Positions 10,812 to 48,434 of a stretch of DNA of 64,000 nucleotides are shown piece by piece; position 1 is the stretch's first letter; the number at the start of each line of letters is the position of its first letter. Origin of the DNA: Cristatella mucedo (Eukaryota; Bryozoa; Phylactolaemata; Cristatellidae); contig WPIO01000002.1 in NCBI GenBank assembly GCA_009760855.2, positions 1,705,501 to 1,769,500 on the forward strand. The letters are read 5' to 3'. Under the pieces are notes generated by a model. The model searched no databases. It had not been told where the DNA came from and worked only from the letters and a program-made list of their open reading frames with translations. The position numbers and the translations under genes were made by a program.

Positions 10812-12420
10812 CACCCAGGCAAGGCAAGACAGTTGGTGAAGAGAAAAATCTGAAAGACAGTGTTTTCGCCAAATTGTCGTGAGAAACTCGCCCCTTGGCG
10901 ATAAGTGCAAGCGAGGCGGCCTTGCCTAACAATTCATGCCAGTTAATTCACCAGTCCCCATCGTTGACCGCTTTTCCCTGCGCGTTAATGGTTAAACCGC
11001 TGTCAAGACCCGGTGTAATTACAAACCAGCTTGGACAGCTGTCACTATTAAACACCCAACGCGCAATTATCAGCAGCGCTACCTCTGTGCAGCTGAGCTA
11101 GATTACTACCACCCCACTGCCAGCCTTTCATTTTTGACGCGCTCTGTAAATTCGTGTCTGTGGAGCGCTTTTCTAAAATTGAGCGTTTGTCGAGCGGGCG
11201 AGTCGCTAACAGCGCAACTGCCGCGAAATGCACACGGGCGCGGGAGGACCGCGTTTCTCAAGCGTACCCGCAAAGCCTGCGGATGCAGCGTATTCGACTA
11301 GACGGTGCCTAGACTTTCTCCTCAAAATACCACCACTATATTCATTACCGGTAGAGGCGACGTCCATAGCTCTCCATTAAGTTTGATAGTGAAGTCTCCT
11401 CGGCTGCTAGGCCAGCAGACGACCAGCGCGGAGACAGCGCTGGTCGCGCTACTAATGTCAAGGACTTCAGCGACTTCAGTCGTAACGTTACCGAGGAGCC
11501 GCATCCGCCGTCGGGTGCCGCCTGGAGGGAGGGTTGGGGCAGCGAAAACGGAGCGCGCGTGTAACGGAGCGAAACGTACACAGCCACCAGTACGTCTTTA
11601 CTGGTCATTCAGGCCCCGCGTCTGCCAATGGCTCGGCGGATTGAGGTCCTGCAGTGACGTTAACCTTCTTGGTTGGCTACAGCGGATCTACTCCAGGCGA
11701 ACGAGCAGCATTAGTTAACCGAGCCTCTTTATCTGCCGCGTAACAAAACGGTGGTGCATTCTTCCGCCACCGCAAGATTTCGCGTCGTCGTATTCGGCCA
11801 GTTGCTTCGCGGGTAAGGTCCACTTCGTGAGCACGATGTGCCATGCGCGCGTGCTTGCAGCGAAGCCCACTGTTAGTGCTGTTGGACAAACCATTCTGTC
11901 TTTCTCATTAATTTAATTTTGCGAATAATTTTCTAGCATTTGGAGAAGTACTGCAGCCTGCGTAGGAGTCGTATGCGCAGTCTCCGCCAGCAATTTTTGC
12001 AAAGCCGCAGAGCCAGATCGGGCGTCGTGACTGCCACTTCTGGCTTAATGCACCGCGACCCTGCGAAGCTTTCATTGCGCTAAGAGCAGCCAATAGAAGC
12101 GGCTCGCGCCTTCCAGCCGATGAAAATACTTAAAGCTGCGAAGAGCGGAGATAAATTGAAAAAGTGATGGCGGTGAAGAATCCTAATTTTCGGCCCGATT
12201 GAAGGAATCGCTTTGCGCGTAGCCCTGTCCGGCCGACAATATACGACACCGTAGGGAAAGCCGAACTGCAACGTTGCTGTGGCAAGTGGGCTGCGTAGAC
12301 AGTGGCCTTCGCTCCCGGTCTAACCGTAGTGCTGTGTGAAGTCATCAGTGAAAAGACGCTCTCCTAGACTCGGGAAAGTTATCATGTCCTGCATAAAATC
12401 TATTGCATGTATTACTTTGT
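10812..12420. promoter_or_regulatory. GC-richer, CpG-containing promoter-like region
   Basis: Compared with the flanks this stretch is rich in CpG (for example around 11220-11720 and 12000-12320) and lacks mobile elements. It lies directly upstream of the first ankyrin exon at 10811 on the minus strand. It may also serve a plus-strand gene. I find no supportable exon inside despite several overlapping open frames. Confidence 0.35.
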
Positions 12421-12700
12421 TCGAATAATAAGAATAACGATAATAATAGTAATAATAATAAATATGACGCCCCAAGAGCCATGTTAGGCTAGGAGGTAAG
12501 GTGCTCCCTCTTCACGGCTGAGGTTGTGGGATCGAATCCTACGGTGGGCGATCCTGTATTCCCAACTGCTAGTAGTGGTGAAAGCCGTCAAGGTTCTTCT
12601 GCTGCTATACAAACGAGGCTGTTAAATCAGCTAATATTGTTATTAAGAGGACTTAATCTCTTCCTAGGCACCTCACATAAGCTGGAAAAGGAAGTGTGTC
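12421..12700 (-). mobile_element. LINE-A type 3' end (minus) split by a SINE
   Basis: The left part (12421-12478) has the AAT tandem tail and GACGCCCCAAGAG. The right part (12645-12695) resumes with AAGAGGACTTAATCTC and AGGCACCTCACAT. Together these are the inverted LINE-A/type-B SINE 3' terminal sequence, interrupted by the SINE at 12479-12644. Confidence 0.75.
12479..12644 (+). mobile_element. tRNA-derived SINE, type A, with 5-bp target-site duplication
   Basis: tRNA-like head (GGTAAGGTGCTC, then GTTGTGGGATCGAATCC), body, and the tail TGTTAAATCAGCTAATATTG. AAGAG occurs on both sides (12474-12478 and 12645-12649), as expected for target-primed insertion. It interrupts an older LINE/SINE tail. 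Confidence 0.8.
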
Positions 12701-13009
12701 AATTGGTTAGTCATAACATGTACAATGTCAGAACACACAGGTACAGATGGGACAATTTACCCTGATAGAGAAAAGACTCTTTGACCTAAAGGTTGGTTTT
12801 AGCATATTTTTTAATCTTGTTAAATAAGAAGATGGCGATGCCATTCGATAGTGAACTGCAAGCTTTGAAAGATTAGTAACAGAAAGCACGGTTTGAAAGG
12901 GATTTGAAGTAAGTTACGGGTGCAGCCAAACTACCATAGTCAGCAGAGCCCTGTCTCCCTACTGCGGTTCCTATCAGTCTTGTTTTAGAGCTAATTACTC
13001 ACTGAGTCA

Positions 13010-14452
13010 ACCTTATTTGGGGGTTTATAGTGGGTATATAATGACCTTACCAGGAATGCAGAGCTTAGGTAAAATCCCCCAGCGTGTTTTGCTTGATCTT
13101 TTGGCAGATTTTGATACTATTGATCCCCGAGTTCTTTGCCTCTCATCTCGCCTGAACATCACACACACCGTGCTGCTATGGTTTAGGTTGTATCTCAGTG
13201 GAAGACTCAAAAACAGCAGATTTTTTTATACAAACGGACAAAGATCATCTGAGGAATCACTAATGTTTAGGTTTTTTAACACTTTGGGCTTGGTCCGGTT
13301 CTTTCCATAATTTATTCTCTTCTTTAAGGCGATGCGATCATCAAGCACAATTGAGGCTTTCACCTTTATGCAAATAGCACGCAGCTATACCTATGCTTCG
13401 ATAACTCTCAGCTGTCCAGCACGTCTCAACTCCCTTACTGCATGCATTTCTGACATCTGCACATGGATGGCAGCAAACGTTCTCCAATCGAATGACCCAA
13501 AAACCAGCTTACTAGGGATGGGAAAACATCAACAAAACAAAACAACGTCATGGGAAAACCAAGTGCGACTCAGAAATTGGTAAGTCTAACGATCGAAATC
13601 AGCTCTGCCAGCATATCTTCTGTAGCATCTGCACGAAATCTGCGTGTCCTGTTCCAAAGTTATCTATATCTAGATGACTACATTAACTCCCCACTGAAGT
13701 TACCAATTGACTTGTTATGGTTAATATCCCATAGATCACGACTCTTGTACCAGGTTACAGAGCTTCCTAAAGCTCATGGCAATGCCGTAGCCGGTGAGCT
13801 CTGGAAAAAACCAGATCGCTCTCGGGATACTTGCCTAAATGTGGCATTATCTCCCCGTAAGCATGATGACTCTTCTTGATACAGACCACACAGCTGCAAG
13901 TCAAAGGTTCTCTGTCCCCCATGCTTCTCCGGTACACCTATAGAAAAAGGCCTGAGAAATTAAAGAGAGTTTGGAAACCCAAACTGAATGTATACGATGA
14001 GCACACCGCCCCGATGCGCTGCTTTCCCGTGTACCTCAATTTTCAGAGATGTTTGAAGCTTCTCCCCGCCCTGTAGAACTCTTTGGACCCGTCTGAAGAG
14101 AACGAAAACTCCAACCCCATCTAAAACTAGGGCAGCTCCTACTCTAAAGAAAAACTGACAACTCCTGAAGGCAAAACTGAGGCTGTACTAAGGCCTAAGG
14201 TTCGATCTAGAAGCTCAGTTTCGCCTTTTCTACTAAAAATTGTAGCCTTGCACTTTGAAGCTGCAGGCCGAAGAACTTTGTTGCCAACTTGCAACCGGAG
14301 TGATAGACCTTAAGGCTCTTCTCTCGATATATTAACGAGACTGCTTGATTAATTAACTTTCCCTTTGCAGCAAATGTAAAGCGCCTAGAAAGAAATTGAG
14401 TTCTCTGAGGGCGCTTTATCAAGAGCATTATTATTATTATTATTATTATTAT
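13010..14452 (+). mobile_element. Degenerate LINE-A copy, 5'-truncated
   Basis: Frames broken by stops still read RT pieces: LLDLLADFDTIDPRVLCLSS (compare [20 protein letters not shown]), FYTNGQRSSEES, and DICTWMAANVLQ. It ends with the family 3' terminus (TGTAAAGCGCCTAG ... GAGGGCGCTTTATCAAG) and an ATT tandem tail at 14429-14452. Confidence 0.85.
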
Positions 14453-17400
14453 TTCCTTAGTTTTACTTTACTCTAAGGGTGGTACAAGTTGCTCTATAAA
14501 TTAAAAGTGCATTTTTATCGTACCCTCATTGCACTGTTTGCCTGCATCTCCCTTTAAATAAGCCGTTATAGTATTATTCCACGATTCCTCAAATTTCAGG
14601 AGTCACTAATGATTTGACCGCCTCCACCATGTAAGCCTGGAGAGCCTACTGATGGCTTCAAAGTAGTGGCGTTGCGACTGTGCCTATTGAAGCAGTCGTA
14701 CGGCTTATCGGGCAGCGAACCTCCGACATACCTCTTCAGCCTTTCTATGAGCAGCAGATGTTCCATCATTGTCTCAATCTAGGATACTGCCTCTTCATTC
14801 GGTCCGGGCCATCTACAAGACTGCAGGGCTGACAGAGATTGGCTTCGCGCCTTTGGGTCCTCTCCCTGGTCAGTGTATTTCGTGGGGGGGAACAAAGTCT
14901 CTCCGTCAACAACGGCATGCTAGAATACTTCCCTTTTAAAACAAGCTCTATATTCTGCAAGACAGGCCCAACTCAATCCATGTGCTATCTATACCAAGTC
15001 ACGTAGGGTGAATGGAGATGCGCTTTTATGAAGCATTCTTCCCAGAATTATAAGCATCGTGCCATGCCAGTTGAACTAATTTTTTTCGTCTGATGCATAG
15101 ATAAAACTTAGAAGTCGAACCCATGCAGTAACATGTCCAAGTTAGTGCACTTGGTCCCCGTTAAAGGATAGATTGAAGGAATTAGCATAGCGGGCCTCCC
15201 TACGAAAACTAGATAGTTCCATAGCCAGTGCTAATTCACGACCAGGAAGATGGGCTGACCAATGGTCAACATGGCTACCGCTGTCGGGATCGTATAAATG
15301 TCTATCAATTTACGTATAATTGTTCTGCTTTTAAGTCGCTGTCTTCCCTAGCTCAAGAGTAGAGGTCTAACTTTGGCCACTGAGACACTTTGCCTACCAA
15401 GTGCACTGACGTGCATAGACTACTTAATGGACTAAAGCTTTGCTTAAACAAGATTTAACCACTTTTAAGAAAAAATAGTTCATTTTGTATAGACCAATCG
15501 CAGGCGCCGTCAAGCGTACTCAGAGGAGCGTCTTCATTGCTTTGAAAGGCACGGAAAATGACTTTACCGGCGAAATCATTGATTCGTTCCGTTTGAGTCC
15601 TCGTTGATGTGACATAACGAGGTCTTCATTTAGGAATCAGATTCTGAGGAGGCTGGCGTAAAAGAATATCACGGCAGGTCTAAATTCATGAGGAAGTGCA
15701 ATGCAAAGAATCATTTTCTACCTCCCTAACAAAAGCAATTTTCCCTGACTTCTGTGGCGGTGGAGCCAGTAGCATGCAAGAAGGAAGACGCAATGTGTAA
15801 ACTTCCTACAAGAATGCAGACTGAAGCAGAACTGAAGTAGGACAGCCACATGTTTTCCTGCGAACTTGGCATTGGCTGGAATGGAATTATGTCGACCGAT
15901 TAGTGGTTGTAATCTGGTTAAATTAGTGCGTTAGGCACATCAAAGGGCAACTGAATTTGACGTAGCAAATGATTTGAGGAAGATATACAGGCAGCTTTTT
16001 GGCTTGACTGTAAACATCGTCAAGACAGAGATATCACGAGATGGCGGTCTATAGAATGCTAAACGTTGGATCGGGGATCGGCAAACTTTTCGGATTACTT
16101 GGCAATTTCAGAAGGTTAAGAAGCCATACTAGGCTAGAAGAAACCGTGCTCACACTGCCGGGCCGGCGGAGCATGACGAACCTACAAACAGTTGCAACAG
16201 CCGAACAGCCACGCGTGGCGATTATAGGGCTAGACCTCGATCACTCGATATCCGGTCAGGCGATGCTCTTTCATACAAGCGCCCGGCAGTAGTTCTAAAA
16301 ATAAACACGCCCACAGCTGCTTGACTAGCAACCAGCAGTTTGAAGGGCAGCAAAACCGTGACAATTTAATCCCGCCGGATCCATCAATAAATAGATAGGC
16401 GGCCTTTGACCGGAGTAGAGTACTAGCTAGGCCTATAAAAGCCGGAGTTTGCCGACCTCTCCGCTAACTGCTCTAGAGGCTGTCCATTTTGTCAGATCGA
16501 CAGCAGGTGCATGCACGAAGACGAATCACATCTCCGATGCTATCGAAGGCTCTCTCTCACCAGTCTACGGTGCTCTCGGGATTAGGTCGTTATAGTCAAT
16601 CGTTCGCTTGATTCGTCGTCACAAAATTGTAAATTGTTCAGTTTTCAGAAGGTCAACATGCGACCTTTTCTCATACGGTGCCTAGTTGTGTCAAGCAAAT
16701 TTCGCTTATTCAATTGAAAAAACGTCAGCACTAGTTCGGCTCTGAGAAGGCACACATAATTTGTTAAAATATGTCACTTAGAAAGACTTTTCGGTTATAC
16801 CCATTCAAGTTTTAGCGTGTCTTAAACAACTTTTTGACAAGTTCTTGCTGCCTAAGGAGTTGGGAATGAAATATGCGAGGCCAAGACAGAGGGGAGATAG
16901 TGTTTGAAGTGTTCACGGGAAAAAAATGTGCCTAGAACTTGTTAGAGCCGGTGAACCCAAGATTAGAGGCGTGTGCAGTAGACTCTTGCTTGTTTGTAAA
17001 AGAAAGCTACTTGCATTTTGGGGTCAGAGTACGATAAGATTCGGCATTCAGCGTGTATCAACAAACTTATATTAGTAATAATTATTATATAATCTTATAT
17101 ACTGCACCCTTAGAAAACTGCCTCTAAATTCAAATGCTTTGTAATTCGATGCAAGAGAAGCAATTACCAATTGTTACCAACAGGCAAGGTGTTCTGCTGA
17201 GGTAAGCATCCCAAAGCACCCAGATATCACGCTTAAAAAAGCATGCAAAAGCGCTCAAGAGGAATTACGGCCACTGGTTCGTAGGGCCTCGGTTTTTAGT
17301 TTGCACTCAATCATGCACCCGTAAGCATGAAAAAAGCAAAATAAAACTCAGGAAAAAGACAATCGATCTAGAATTCGATGACACGATTGCAGCTCGAGTG

Positions 17401-17690
17401 TGGTTCCAACCGGGACATGCCAACTGGTTGGTTCGCTAATGAATTGGATCGGCTGGACCCCCTACCCGCCGGATGTTTTGGTTGCGTTGAGGCCGGCTTT
17501 TCCTTTGACAGCACCGACCGGGTGTACCGCTGGCAACGTTGAAGCGTTCTGTTACTCGCTAGCGTATTCTAGAGCGGTCTGTCAGATCCGTATCCTTAGC
17601 AGGTATAGTGTTTTTAGCTTGCTGGCGAAGCTTCGCATACGTTTGACATTGGTTTTTAATAAAGCTTCTTCTCACCACTGGATTATAGGT
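14453..17690. other. Unassigned stretch, no recognised feature
   Basis: Open frames exist (for example 16041-16292 and 17400-17900 on the plus strand) but none resembles a known family or has convincing splice context. I see no LINE or SINE pieces until the partial SINE at 17695. Confidence 0.3.
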
Positions 17691-17694
17691 CTTA

Positions 17695-17790
17695 TCCGAG
17701 GGTACGATGTTGGCTTTTCACAACCTAGGTCGTGGGTTCGCAGTAGGCGATTCTTTTTTGCCCACCGCCATTTGTCTTTGGTGATCTACG
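17695..17790 (+). mobile_element. Partial type A SINE head
   Basis: GGCTTTTCACAACCTAGGTCGTGGGTTCG followed by GTAGGCGATTC matches the tRNA-like half of the type A SINE, with a small deletion in the B box. The 3' body is not recognisable beyond GCCCACCGCC. Confidence 0.55.
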
Positions 17791-18144
17791 GTTCAGATAG
17801 CCGCCGTTTGTTTCCAGCTGAGAGAACCGGGCCGAAGCGCCGCAGAGATGGCCGAGGAACTCACGAGCGTGCTGGGTCAGCTGTTCTCTGCCGAAAGTAG
17901 GCGTGGCCGGTCGAGTCAAGGCGGATCCAACATTAACCCTCAACAAACTGTTGAGATGGTTGACCAAAATCAGGACCGTATTAGAATCTCCAAAGAGTCA
18001 TCACTTTTCCAGAGAAAGCGTCATTTTTTATGCCTGCCCTCAATACCAGGAATCCAGAATCGCTTATGTTCCACATAATTAGATCGCCCTCTTCGGCAAG
18101 CAACTCCGTGCCATTTGCTTCGAACACATAAAGAAATAAAATTA

Positions 18145-18300
18145 TGCAACTGCTTTAACAACCTCATTTGTATAGCAGTAGAGCAGCAAACTGCTTTAAC
18201 AACCTCATTTGTATAGCAGTAGAGCAGCACTATAGGCTATCACCACCACTAGCCGTGGGTAATATAAGATCGGCCACTGCAGGTCATGAACCCAGGATCT
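18145..18300 (-). mobile_element. Type A SINE (inverted) with duplicated tail
   Basis: On the minus strand it reads head (GGGTTCATGACCTGCAG), TGGTGATAGCC, then the tail TGCTATACAAATGAGG. The tail block is present twice as an exact 41-bp tandem repeat (18148-18188 and 18189-18229). The B box is degraded. Confidence 0.7.
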
Positions 18301-19680
18301 GGGTCGTGAATAGCAAATACCTTAGCTCCTGAGCGAAGACTTTGGGTCAAGCTGCTCCATATGCGGTTTCTGGAGTTAACATTCTGTGTGCAGTGCAAGT
18401 AAAATAAGCCAAATAACCTGGCACAGAATATGAAAGTAGAATACGTCGAAGCCCTCGGCTGTTGCGGTCAACATCAACTCTAAACTAAATCCCAAAATAC
18501 AGCTGGTGATCTTGAAGGCAGCCTCGTGGGGTCTCCACTCAGTTCCCTATACGCGACAGACCAAACGTGTTAGATAGCATGAGTAAAACAGAAAAAGCAG
18601 TGGAAAATGTGAAATAGAAATGTATGGCACGAAACCTTCCCCCAGATAAACGTAATTCTATCAAGCCGAACATTACGGATTATGACCAGGCTGATGGGTC
18701 CGCATTTATGGGCGGGGCTTTTTACTCGGCAACTAAGCAGCTCTGCTGGACTCACTGTGCTAACTACGTTTTGGGCCATATCCTGAATTTAGCTACGCTG
18801 CTGATGGTTTGGAACCATGGCTGCTACTACTCATTTGTATCCAGCTGCTCCCAGCGGTCCGGTGATTCAAGTAGAAATAAGCGTTTCCTGTCGGTAAGAG
18901 TCAGCGAAGTGTTGCAAATGGTCTTAACTGCTTTCCCTCTTGGCTTCGGAGGAAGGGTGGGAGGGATCGCGGCCTCAGGTGCCTGGACTTTCTTGGTTGT
19001 CTTTGGCCAGATTGATCGAGTTTTTTTTAATTATATGATGAGGGCTACCCCTCACCTTAGCCGCTAAGCCGCTTTAGAGGCTTCCCTCTTGGTGCATGCA
19101 TACCAGAGACCTCCAAGTGGCCAACCGAGTCGCACTTGCTCAGAGAGTAGAAATGAACTTTCGCTTTGTCGAGCTGGCCTATGCTTCGGACTTGCCAGTC
19201 CTATTGTTTTCTATATTCGCATATATGACGCGTCATGCAGACTGCAATAGACCGGGAACGGCCACGTTAAAACAAATGAGTCGTCCCAAAGATTTTAGCG
19301 GCTAGAAGGCCTCAAGCGATACCGCCTGCTCATCAACGAGGATGCGAATGTCACTAATTTAAGTCTTAGGGGGCTTAATTTCGTAAATGTGACAAGAGCA
19401 TCTGCATCATGGACGGTGGCAAGGGTGTACACACAGTTGGTCACCTGTTTTCTGCGATTGCCTATTGCAATAGCAATAAGCATTTGAGATCTTGAGGTGG
19501 TTTGTTGAACACTTTCCCTATACGAACAACTTGCCTGTTCTGGCAGATAGCCCCAGTATGTTTGCTGCTGTTTCGAAAAGCGGTTGCGGAATCAGGGAAA
19601 CTAATAACAGATCTTGTAATTACGGAATCCTCTTCCGCCGCGATCGTCCTACTGGAACTCCCTTCCGCCATAGGAGACTT
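18301..19680. other. No recognised feature
   Basis: It contains a 147-codon plus-strand open frame (18624-19067) with no family resemblance and no clear splice context. It is otherwise empty of named repeats. Confidence 0.3.
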
Positions 19681-19922
19681 CAGTACCTAGAGTGCGTATG
19701 CCTAACTTAGTACCTAGAGTGCATATGCCTAACTTACTGATTGGACTGCTGTGACTGTGGTGTCTTCCAAAGAGGGCTCTATGGCCCTATCAATTTTTCA
19801 CCTCCTCTGTTTCTCAGGTGCCAGTATTAGGCATAGGATGTCCTCAGGGTCGTGATAGTCTAGGAAGTAGGTGTAAGCATTAGGCATAGGATGTCTTCAA
19901 GGCCGTGATAGCCCATGAAGTA
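19681..19922. repeat. Two small local tandem duplications
   Basis: AGTACCTAGAGTGCGTATGC is repeated with one change starting about 19682 and 19710. The phrase ATTAGGCATAGGATGTC with its follow-on GTGATAG is repeated starting about 19826 and 19881. Confidence 0.75.
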
Positions 19923-20065
19923 AAGCAATCGTTCTTCGCGACCAAGGTCGTGGCTTCGAATTCTGCAGCAGGCGATTCTTTAGTGCCGACTGCAAGCAAT
20001 GGTGATAGCTGTTTAAGGCTCTTCTGCTGCTATACAAATGAGGCTGCTAAAGCAGCTAACATTTT
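19895..20065 (+). mobile_element. Type A SINE
   Basis: Head with GGTCGTGGCTTCGAATTCTG, body GCAAGCAATGGTGATAGC, and tail TGCTATACAAATGAGGCTGC then AAAGCAGCTAACATT. Diverged but complete in block order. Confidence 0.7.
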
Positions 20066-20679
20066 TTGTTTAGCTTGTTGTCCAGCCTACCCAGCCTTTC
20101 GCGGTCAGTGATAGGCCATTTAGGTTCAGGGGCTCCCACCAAGGGCTAATAAAAGCCGGACAATTTTTCAACGGGCTGATCCCTGACCTTGCCTGAGCCA
20201 GCCAATCATCAGGGGAACCACATCCCTTCTCGAGGTTGCTGCTCGGCCTAGAGGGTGGGCTGCAGCACGGCAGGCCCTTCTTCTTCTTCACTCCTGCCCT
20301 TAGTGTAGAGCTCATGACTCCTAATTTCATTCATTCATTCAATCCTATGTAGTACCAATACCGGCAAGTTTGATTGTCTTGTGTTTTAAGTCGTGGTACT
20401 TACTTGGTTATCGTGGTCAGGGGCAATAGAGTACCCTCAATTAAATGGTCTGTCAGCCAATGCAACCTTCATTGCTATCGATTCTACATATTAAGTTCAT
20501 TGTCCCTGTGACCTCATTTGCATGATCAGTGACTTTCATCTTTGCTCTAGGTAGCTCCAAGCTATGTAATGGTTCGTTGTAGGAACAGCTATTTCTCGTA
20601 ATCAGGAGTTTGTCTTGCCATGTATGCTTGCATATCACCCTTGCATGCCTGGAGCTTTAACCTTATCCAGCATTTTTTC
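20066..20679. other. No recognised feature
   Basis: No gene, LINE or SINE signal that I can support. Confidence 0.3.
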
Positions 20680-20831
20680 TGACAGTTCTATTGCTTGGGA
20701 TGCTTCGCATGAATGAGGTAACAGACCAATGCTACTGTGCAGTCAGTTTCGTAACCGTACAATAAAGCCAATGGATCAGTAGTTAAGGCTAAGTCAAGCC
20801 GTCTAGTAATTGCTTGCTCGTAATATATATA

Positions 20832-20885
<54 letters not shown>

Positions 20886-20958
20886 ACGAAACCGATTGCA
20901 CAGTAGCATTGGTCTGTTACCTCATTCATGCGAAGCATCCCAAGCAATAGAACTGTCA
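20680..20958. repeat. 73-bp inverted repeat around a (TA)(CA)(TA) core
   Basis: The left arm 20680-20752 and the right arm 20886-20958 are reverse complements with about two mismatches (both near the inner end, GCAGTCAG versus GCAATCGG). The 133-base spacer contains a compound TA/CA/TA microsatellite (20823-20885). The DNA could form a long hairpin. A second (TA)n tract follows at once (20962-21005). Confidence 0.9.
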
Positions 20959-20959
20959 G

Positions 20960-20961
<2 letters not shown>

Positions 20962-21005
<44 letters not shown>
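20962..21005. repeat. (TA)n microsatellite
   Basis: Uninterrupted TA units immediately outside the right arm of the inverted repeat. Confidence 0.95.
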
Positions 21006-21009
<4 letters not shown>

Positions 21010-22097
21010 CCTTGTTCTTTAGTAGACATATACTAACTTCATGGATGCATGATCACCTTGGGTCTGCCCAAGGTCTTGTCTTCATGAATCAGGCTCTTGC
21101 AAAATCAATTATTTCTCTCAAACTGCAGTGGGTTGGAGCATTGCAGGTTGTAGATATGGTTATGGCTGCTCTTGACGAGTACTGAAAAATATGCCCTGCA
21201 TGGTAAGGGCACAGCTTACTGAAAAATAAGTTGTTGAGTTCTTTGTGGAAGGGTTCAGACATTAGGTTAATGTGTGGCTGTTCCGATGAACCTGAACAGG
21301 GCAATCAAGAGTGCAGAAGTTTTTCTTATGCTGCAGCTCCCTAACTTTAATTGGCTCTGGATGCTTGCAAACCGTGTGCTTGGTGCCTGATGGCAGCTTT
21401 CGGTTCGTTGGATGGTTACCTTGAGATAAGGCTCCTAAACATGGGCACACCAGATGTTCAGCAGACCTTGCAAATATAATTCTGTGATCTTCCCACTAAA
21501 AAAGCAAAAACTATGTTTGCCAATGTGCAACATGGAATTCCTCTAGCATTTTAGTGAAGTTATTGACCCCACTAACTGGCAGCCTAGTAAATGAGCACAT
21601 GTGTCATACTCCGTCCATTTGTCATGATGCTTCTTTAGGTCGATTCCTCAAATGAGTTGCCAAAGCCCTGCCGACTTAGAGGACCTTGCCGTTGGTACCC
21701 ATCCCTCTCTAAGGAGAGCACCTCCTTGCCTTGCTTCAGCATGCCAATGAACTGGAGTGTGTTGGGTTTGCAGATGTCAGTGGGTGCAGTCCATTTAGTT
21801 CGAGGCAGGCCAGCGTGTAGGCCGGCCAAAATCCCACGTGGCTTTAACGATGCCTGCCAATGCAATAAACTGCACGTGTAATTGACAGTTAGCCACCTGC
21901 AGCAGTGTGGATGGTGTGGAAGCAATAGCAGGCAAGGTGGTGGTGGTCTGAGTGCCAGCTCGTGTACACACGAGTACACATTGCTCTGAAATGCATCCGG
22001 ACCAGAAACAATGTTGCAGCTCTGTGTGCTAAAATACTCTATATCATAGCAGCAGCTGAACTGGCTGTGTCTAGCTGTTCGTTTTCGTTCGTGCTAG
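21006..22097. other. Upstream intron of copine gene 1, no exon found
   Basis: It ends in the acceptor GTGCTAG used by the first recognisable copine exon. I searched for a VELxxSC-type first exon ending in phase 2 here and further upstream and could not find one. Confidence 0.4.

Positions 22098-48434
<26,337 letters not shown>

Noticed and set aside
17848-18078. Candidate first exon of copine 1 starting MAEELTSVLGQL
   Set aside because: It lacks the VELxxSC strand typical of copine N-termini and would need a poor GC donor (AGGCGTGG).
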